From contig JAVYIG010000036.1 of assembly GCA_035222895.1 (NCBI GenBank), positions 1 to 64,000 of the forward strand: a stretch of 64,000 bases of DNA. Direction: 5' to 3'. A program made the translations under genes and the position numbers. Source of the stretch: Strongylocentrotus droebachiensis (Eukaryota; Echinodermata; Echinoidea; Camarodonta; Strongylocentrotidae). Within the stretch, counting starts at the first letter, position 1. Every line of letters begins with the position of its first letter. The notes under the pieces were generated by a model. The model did no database searches and was not told the DNA's origin. It saw only the letters and a list, made by a program, of their open reading frames with translations. This document shows, piece by piece, positions 53,801-62,800 of this stretch.

Positions 53801-56800
53801 TGAAGCATCTATTTTATGGAATAGCCTACCAAACTACTTCACAAATATCACACCATATGACAAATTCAGGAGTAACCTAAAAACTTATCTCTTTGAAACC
53901 CAATAACCTTAGTGATAATCCCAGCTCTTCTAATTTCTTTCACACTTCTATTTCTGTTTAAGCGCATAGGGACTTTCTCATGATTGTGTTATGCGCTATA
54001 TAAAAATATTTCATTATTATTATTATTTTATTATGCAAACAAGTGTTACTATCGAATTGTTACAATGTTTATGATACCTGTTGATGCCTTATTTGCCTTT
54101 TCGTATTCGGGCAGAACAGAAAAGAAAAGGAACAAAAATGCGGACAAAGTGAAATATAAAAAGGGAAAAGGAAAGAAAAAGAGAATTTTAAAAATACAAG
54201 AAAATAAATGGAAAGAAAAGGGGTAAACAAAAAAAGATGGCAATGATGAAATGTTTCATGTCTTTCTCTCATGTATTGTAGCCCAGTCTGGAAAAGGAAA
54301 AGAACATACCATCTTCGGTAAGTATAGAGATCCTCAATTAGTGTGTTGAAATTGCTTAGTATTAAAACATGCATGTCCTCTCTTGAATATGTAAACAATT
54401 TCTATGTCAAATATGCAGTGTACATGTATTGTTCTCAAACACTTATGGAAACAAGTCCATTGTTGCATTGCAGTGTAATCTAACAGATTTATGCAAACAA
54501 GTGTTACTATCAAATTGTTACAATGTTTATGATACCTGTAGATGCCTTATTTCCACTTGCATATTCGGGCAGAATAGAAAAGAAAAGGAACTAAAATGGG
54601 GACAAGTTGAAATATAAAAAGGGAAAAGAAAAGAAAAGATAAGTTTTAAAAAATACAAGAAAATAAATGGAAAGAAAAGGGGTAAACAAAAAGAGATTGC
54701 AATGATGAAATGTTTCATGTCTTTCTCTCATGTATTGTAGCCCAGTCTGGAAAAGGAAAAGAACATACCATCTTCGGTAAGTATAGAGATCCTCAATTAG
54801 TGTGTTGAAATTGCTTAGTATTAAAACATGCACGTCCTCTCTTGAATATGTAAACAATTTCTATGTCAAATTTGCAGTGTACATGTATTGTTCTCAAACA
54901 CTTATGGAAACAAGTTCATTGTTGCATTGCAGTGTAATACAGATTTAACAGTAAGCACCCATATATCTCACAGAATTGCTCATTGAATATAAACCAGAGA
55001 GATCATTACGTTCTCGTAAAAGATCAATGTTCACTGTACCTAAAACTGCAACAAAATCATATGGTGAGAGATCATTTTCACATGAAGCATCTATTTTATG
55101 GAATAGCCTACCAAACTACTTCACAAATATCACACCATATGACAAATTCAGGAGTAACCTAAAAACTTATCTCTTTGAAACCCAATAACCTTAGTGATAA
55201 TCCCAGCTCTTCTAATTTCTTTCACACTTCTATTTCTGTTTAAGCGCATAGGGACTTTCTCATGATTGTGTTATGCGCTATATAAAAATATTTCATTATT
55301 ATTATTATTTTATTATGCAAACAAGTGTTACTATCGAATTGTTACAATGTTTATGATACCTGTTGATGCCTTATTTGCCTTTTCGTATTCGGGCAGAACA
55401 GAAAAGAAAAGGAACAAAAATGCGGACAAAGTGAAATATAAAAAGGGAAAAGGAAAGAAAAAGAGAATTTTAAAAATACAAGAAAATAAATGGAAAGAAA
55501 AGGGGTAAACAAAAAAAGATGGCAATGATGAAATGTTTCATGTCTTTCTCTCATGTATTGTAGCCCAGTCTGGAAAAGGAAAAGAACATACCATCTTCGG
55601 TAAGTATAGAGATCCTCAATTAGTGTGTTGAAATTGCTTAGTATTAAAACATGCATGTCCTCTCTTGAATATGTAAACAATTTCTATGTCAAATATGCAG
55701 TGTACATGTATTGTTCTCAAACACTTATGGAAACAAGTCCATTGTTGCATTGCAGTGTAATCTAACAGATTTATGCAAACAAGTGTTACTATCAAATTGT
55801 TACAATGTTTATGATACCTGTAGATGCCTTATTTCCACTTGCATATTCGGGCAGAATAGAAAAGAAAAGGAACTAAAATGGGGACAAGTTGAAATATAAA
55901 AAGGGAAAAGAAAAGAAAAGATAAGTTTTAAAAAATACAAGAAAATAAATGGAAAGAAAAGGGGTAAACAAAAAGAGATTGCAATGATGAAATGTTTCAT
56001 GTCTTTCTCTCATGTATTGTAGCCCAGTCTGGAAAAGGAAAAGAACATACCATCTTCGGTAAGTATAGAGATCCTCAATTAGTGTGTTGAAATTGCTTAG
56101 TATTAAAACATGCACGTCCTCTCTTGAATATGTAAACAATTTCTATGTCAAATTTGCAGTGTACATGTATTGTTCTCAAACACTTATGGAAACAAGTTCA
56201 TTGTTGCATTGCAGTGTAATACAGATTTAACAGTAAGCACCCATATATCTCACAGAATTGCTCATTGAATATAAACCAGAGAGATCATTACGTTCTCGTA
56301 AAAGATCAATGTTCACTGTACCTAAAACTGCAACAAAATCATATGGTGAGAGATCATTTTCACATGAAGCATCTATTTTATGGAATAGCCTACCAAACTA
56401 CTTCACAAATATCACACCATATGACAAATTCAGGAGTAACCTAAAAACTTATCTCTTTGAAACCCAATAACCTTAGTGATAATCCCAGCTCTTCTAATTT
56501 CTTTCACACTTCTATTTCTGTTTAAGCGCATAGGGACTTTCTCATGATTGTGTTATGCGCTATATAAAAATATTTCATTATTATTATTATTTTATTATGC
56601 AAACAAGTGTTACTATCGAATTGTTACAATGTTTATAATACCTGTAGATGCCTTATTTGCCTTCGCGTATTCGGGCAGAACAGAAAAGAAAAGGAACAAA
56701 AATGGGGTCAAGGTGAAATATAAAAAGGGGGAAAAAAAGAAAAAAAAAGTTTTAAAAATACAAGAAAATAAATGGAAAGAAAAGGGGTAAACTAAAAAAG

Positions 56801-59800
56801 ATGGCAATGATGAAATGTTTCATGTCTTTCTCTCATGTATTGTAGCCCAGTCTGGAAAAGGAAAAGAACATACCATCTTCGGTAAGTATAGAGATCCTCA
56901 ATTTGTGTGTTGAAATTGCTTAGTATTAAAACATGCATGTCCTCTCTTGAATATGTAAACAATTTCTATGTCAAATATGCAGTGTACATGTATTGTTCTC
57001 AAACACTTATGGAAACAAGTTCATTGTTGTATTGCAGTGTAATCTAACAGATTTATGCAAACAAGTGTTACTATCAAATTGTTACAATGGTTATGATACC
57101 TGTAGATGCCTTATTTCCACTTGCGTATTCGGGCAGAATAGAAAAGAAAAAGAACTAAAATGGGGACAAGTTGAAATATAAAAAGGGAAAAGAAAAGAAA
57201 AGATAAGTTTTAAAAATACAAGAAAATGAATGGAAAGAAAAGGGATAAACAAAAAAAGATTGCAATGATGAAATGTTTCATGGCTTTCTCTCATGTATTG
57301 TAGCCCAGTCTGGAAAAGGAAAAGAACATACCATCTTCGGTAAGTATAGAGATCCTCAATTAGTGTGTTGAAATTGCTTAGTATTAAAACATGCACGTCC
57401 TCTCTTGAATATGTAAACAATTTCTATGTCAAATATGCAGTGTACATGTATTGTTCTCAAACACTTATGGAAACAAGTCCATTGTTGCATTGCAGTGTAA
57501 TCTAACAGATTTATGCAAACAAGTGTTACTATCAAATTGTTACAATGTTTATGATACCTGTAGATGCCTTATTTCCACTTGCATATTCGGGCAGAATAGA
57601 AAAGAAAAGGAACTAAAATGGGGACAAGTTGAAATATAAAAAGGGAAAAGAAAAGAAAAGATAAGTTTTAAAAAATACAAGAAAATAAATGGAAAGAAAA
57701 GGGGTAAACAAAAAGAGATTGCAATGATGAAATGTTTCATGTCTTTCTCTCATGTATTGTAGCCCAGTCTGGAAAAGGAAAAGAACATACCATCTTCGGT
57801 AAGTATAGAGATCCTCAATTAGTGTGTTGAAATTGCTTAGTATTAAAACATGCACGTCCTCTCTTGAATATGTAAACAATTTCTATGTCAAATTTGCAGT
57901 GTACATGTATTGTTCTCAAACACTTATGGAAACAAGTTCATTGTTGCATTGCAGTGTAATACAGATTTAACAGTAAGCACCCATATATCTCACAGAATTG
58001 CTCATTGAATATAAACCAGAGAGATCATTACGTTCTCGTAAAAGATCAATGTTCACTGTACCTAAAACTGCAACAAAATCATATGGTGAGAGATCATTTT
58101 CACATGAAGCATCTATTTTATGGAATAGCCTACCAAACTACTTCACAAATATCACACCATATGACAAATTCAGGAGTAACCTAAAAACTTATCTCTTTGA
58201 AACCCAATAACCTTAGTGATAATCCCAGCTCTTCTAATTTCTTTCACACTTCTATTTCTGTTTAAGCGCATAGGGACTTTCTCATGATTGTGTTATGCGC
58301 TATATAAAAATATTTCATTATTATTATTATTTTATTATGCAAACAAGTGTTACTATCGAATTGTTACAATGTTTATGATACCTGTTGATGCCTTATTTGC
58401 CTTTTCGTATTCGGGCAGAACAGAAAAGAAAAGGAACAAAAATGCGGACAAAGTGAAATATAAAAAGGGAAAAGGAAAGAAAAAGAGAATTTTAAAAATA
58501 CAAGAAAATAAATGGAAAGAAAAGGGGTAAACAAAAAAAGATGGCAATGATGAAATGTTTCATGTCTTTCTCTCATGTATTGTAGCCCAGTCTGGAAAAG
58601 GAAAAGAACATACCATCTTCGGTAAGTATAGAGATCCTCAATTAGTGTGTTGAAATTGCTTAGTATTAAAACATGCATGTCCTCTCTTGAATATGTAAAC
58701 AATTTCTATGTCAAATATGCAGTGTACATGTATTGTTCTCAAACACTTATGGAAACAAGTCCATTGTTGCATTGCAGTGTAATCTAACAGATTTATGCAA
58801 ACAAGTGTTACTATCAAATTGTTACAATGTTTATGATACCTGTAGATGCCTTATTTCCACTTGCATATTCGGGCAGAATAGAAAAGAAAAGGAACTAAAA
58901 TGGGGACAAGTTGAAATATAAAAAGGGAAAAGAAAAGAAAAGATAAGTTTTAAAAAATACAAGAAAATAAATGGAAAGAAAAGGGGTAAACAAAAAGAGA
59001 TTGCAATGATGAAATGTTTCATGTCTTTCTCTCATGTATTGTAGCCCAGTCTGGAAAAGGAAAAGAACATACCATCTTCGGTAAGTATAGAGATCCTCAA
59101 TTAGTGTGTTGAAATTGCTTAGTATTAAAACATGCACGTCCTCTCTTGAATATGTAAACAATTTCTATGTCAAATTTGCAGTGTACATGTATTGTTCTCA
59201 AACACTTATGGAAACAAGTTCATTGTTGCATTGCAGTGTAATACAGATTTAACAGTAAGCACCCATATATCTCACAGAATTGCTCATTGAATATAAACCA
59301 GAGAGATCATTACGTTCTCGTAAAAGATCAATGTTCACTGTACCTAAAACTGCAACAAAATCATATGGTGAGAGATCATTTTCACATGAAGCATCTATTT
59401 TATGGAATAGCCTACCAAACTACTTCACAAATATCACACCATATGACAAATTCAGGAGTAACCTAAAAACTTATCTCTTTGAAACCCAATAACCTTAGTG
59501 ATAATCCCAGCTCTTCTAATTTCTTTCACACTTCTATTTCTGTTTAAGCGCATAGGGACTTTCTCATGATTGTGTTATGCGCTATATAAAAATATTTCAT
59601 TATTATTATTATTTTATTATGCAAACAAGTGTTACTATCGAATTGTTACAATGTTTATAATACCTGTAGATGCCTTATTTGCCTTCGCGTATTCGGGCAG
59701 AACAGAAAAGAAAAGGAACAAAAATGGGGTCAAGGTGAAATATAAAAAGGGGGAAAAAAAGAAAAAAAAAGTTTTAAAAATACAAGAAAATAAATGGAAA

Positions 59801-62800
59801 GAAAAGGGGTAAACTAAAAAAGATGGCAATGATGAAATGTTTCATGTCTTTCTCTCATGTATTGTAGCCCAGTCTGGAAAAGGAAAAGAACATACCATCT
59901 TCGGTAAGTATAGAGATCCTCAATTTGTGTGTTGAAATTGCTTAGTATTAAAACATGCATGTCCTCTCTTGAATATGTAAACAATTTCTATGTCAAATAT
60001 GCAGTGTACATGTATTGTTCTCAAACACTTATGGAAACAAGTTCATTGTTGTATTGCAGTGTAATCTAACAGATTTATGCAAACAAGTGTTACTATCAAA
60101 TTGTTACAATGGTTATGATACCTGTAGATGCCTTATTTCCACTTGCGTATTCGGGCAGAATAGAAAAGAAAAAGAACTAAAATGGGGACAAGTTGAAATA
60201 TAAAAAGGGAAAAGAAAAGAAAAGATAAGTTTTAAAAATACAAGAAAATGAATGGAAAGAAAAGGGATAAACAAAAAAAGATTGCAATGATGAAATGTTT
60301 CATGGCTTTCTCTCATGTATTGTAGCCCAGTCTGGAAAAGGAAAAGAACATACCATCTTCGGTAAGTATAGAGATCCTCAATTAGTGTGTTGAAATTGCT
60401 TAGTATTAAAACATGCACGTCCTCTCTTGAATATGTAAACAATTTCTATGTCAAATATGCAGTGTACATGTATTGTTCTCAAACACTTATGGAAACAAGT
60501 TCATTGTTGCATTGCAGTGTAATACAGATTTAACAGTTAGCACCCATATATCTCACAGAATTGCTCATTGAATATAAACCGGAGAGATCATTACGTTCTC
60601 GTAAAAGATCAATGTTCACTGTACCTAAAACTGCAACAAAATCATATGGTGAGAGATCATTTTCACATGAAGCATCTATTTTATGGAATAGCCTACCAAA
60701 CTACTTCACAAATATCACACCATATGACAAATTCAGGAGTAACCTAAAAACTTATCTCTTTGAAACCCAATAACCTTAGTGATAATCCCAGCTCTTCTGA
60801 TTTCTTTCACACTTCTATTTCTGTTTAAGCGCATAGGGACTTTCTCATGATTGTGTTATGCGCTATATAAAAATATTTCATTATTATTATTATTTTATTA
60901 TGCAAAAAAGTGTTACTATCGAATTGTTACAATGTTTATGATACCTGTTAATGCCTTATTTGCCTTTTCGTATTCGGGCAGAACAGAAAAGAAAAGGAAC
61001 AAAAATGCGGACAAAGTGAAATATAAAAAGGGAAAAGGAAAGAAAAAGAGAATTTTAAAAATACAAGAAAATAAATGGAAAGAAAAGGGGTAAACAAAAA
61101 AAGATGGCAATGATGAAATGTTTCATGTCTTTCTCTCATGTATTGTAGCCCAGTCTGGAAAAGGAAAAGAACATACCATCTTCGGTAAGTATAGAGATCC
61201 TCAATTTGTGTGTTGAAATTGCTTAGTATTAAAACATGCATGTCCTCTCTTGAATATGTAAACAATTTCTATGTCAAATATGCAGTGTACATGTATTGTT
61301 CTCAAACACTTATGGAAACAAGTTCATTGTTGCATTGCAGTGTAATCTAACAGATTTATGCAAACAAGTGTTACTATCAAATTGTTACAATGTTTATGAT
61401 ACCTGTAGATGCCTTATTTCCACTTGCGTATTCGGGCAGAATAGAAAAGAAATGGAACTAAAATGGGGACAAGTTGAAATATAAAAAGGGAAAAGAAAAG
61501 AAAAGATAAGTTTTAAAAATACAAGAAAATAAATGGAAAGAAAAGGGGTAAACAAAAAGAGATTGCAATGATGAAATTTTTCATGTTTTTCTCTCATGTA
61601 TTGTAGCCCAGTCTGGAAAAGGAAAAGAACATACCATCTTCGGTAAGTATAGAGATCCTCAATTAGTGTGTTGAAATTGCTTAGTATTAAAACATGCACG
61701 TCCTCTCTTGAATATGTAAACAATTTCTATGTCAAATTTGCAGTGTACATGTATTGTTCTCAAACACTTATGGAAACAAGTTCATTGTTGCATTGCAGTG
61801 TAATACAGATTTAACAGTAAGCACCCATATATCTCACAGAATTGCTCATTGAATATAAACCAGAGAGATCATTACGTTCTCGTAAAAGATCAATGTTCAC
61901 TGTACCTAAAACTGCAACAAAATCATATGGTGAGAGATCATTTTCACATGAAGCATCTATTTTATGGAATAGCCTACCAAACTACTTCACAAATATCACA
62001 CCATATGACAAATTTAGGAGTAACCTAAAAACTTATCTCTTTGAAACCCAATAACCTTAGTGATAATCCCAGCTCTTCTGATTTCTTTCACACTTCTATT
62101 TCTGTTTAAGCGCATTGGGACTTTCTCATGATTGTGTTATGCGCTATATAAAAATATTTCATTATTATTATTATTTTATTATGCAAACAAGTGTTACTAT
62201 CGAATTGTTACAATGTTTACGATACCTGTAGATGCCTTATTTGCCTTCTCGTATTCGGGCAGAACAGAAAAGAAAAGGAACAAAAATGCGGACAAAGTGA
62301 AATATAAAAAGGGAAAAGAAAAGAAAAGGAAAGTTTTAAAAATACAAGAAAATAAATGGAAAGAAAAGGGGTAAACAAAAAAAGATTGCAATGATGAAAT
62401 GTTTCATGTCTTTCTCTCATGTATTGTAGCCCAGTCTGGAAAAGGAAAAGAACATACCATCTTCGGTAAGTATAGAGATTCTCAATTAGTGTGTTGAAAT
62501 TGCTTAGTATTAAAACATGCATGTCCTCTCTTGAATATGTAAACAATTTCTATGTCAAATATGCAGTGTACATGTATTGTTCTCAAACACTTATGGAAAC
62601 AAGTCCATTGTTGCATTGCAGTGTAATCTAACAGATTTATGCAAACAAGTGTTACTATCAAATTGTTACAATGTTTATGATACCTGTAGATGCCTTATTT
62701 CCACTTGCGTATTCGGGCAGAATAGAAAAGAAAATGAACTAAAATGGGGACAAGTTGAAATATAAAAAGGGAAAAGAAAAGAAAAGATAAGTTTTAAAAA

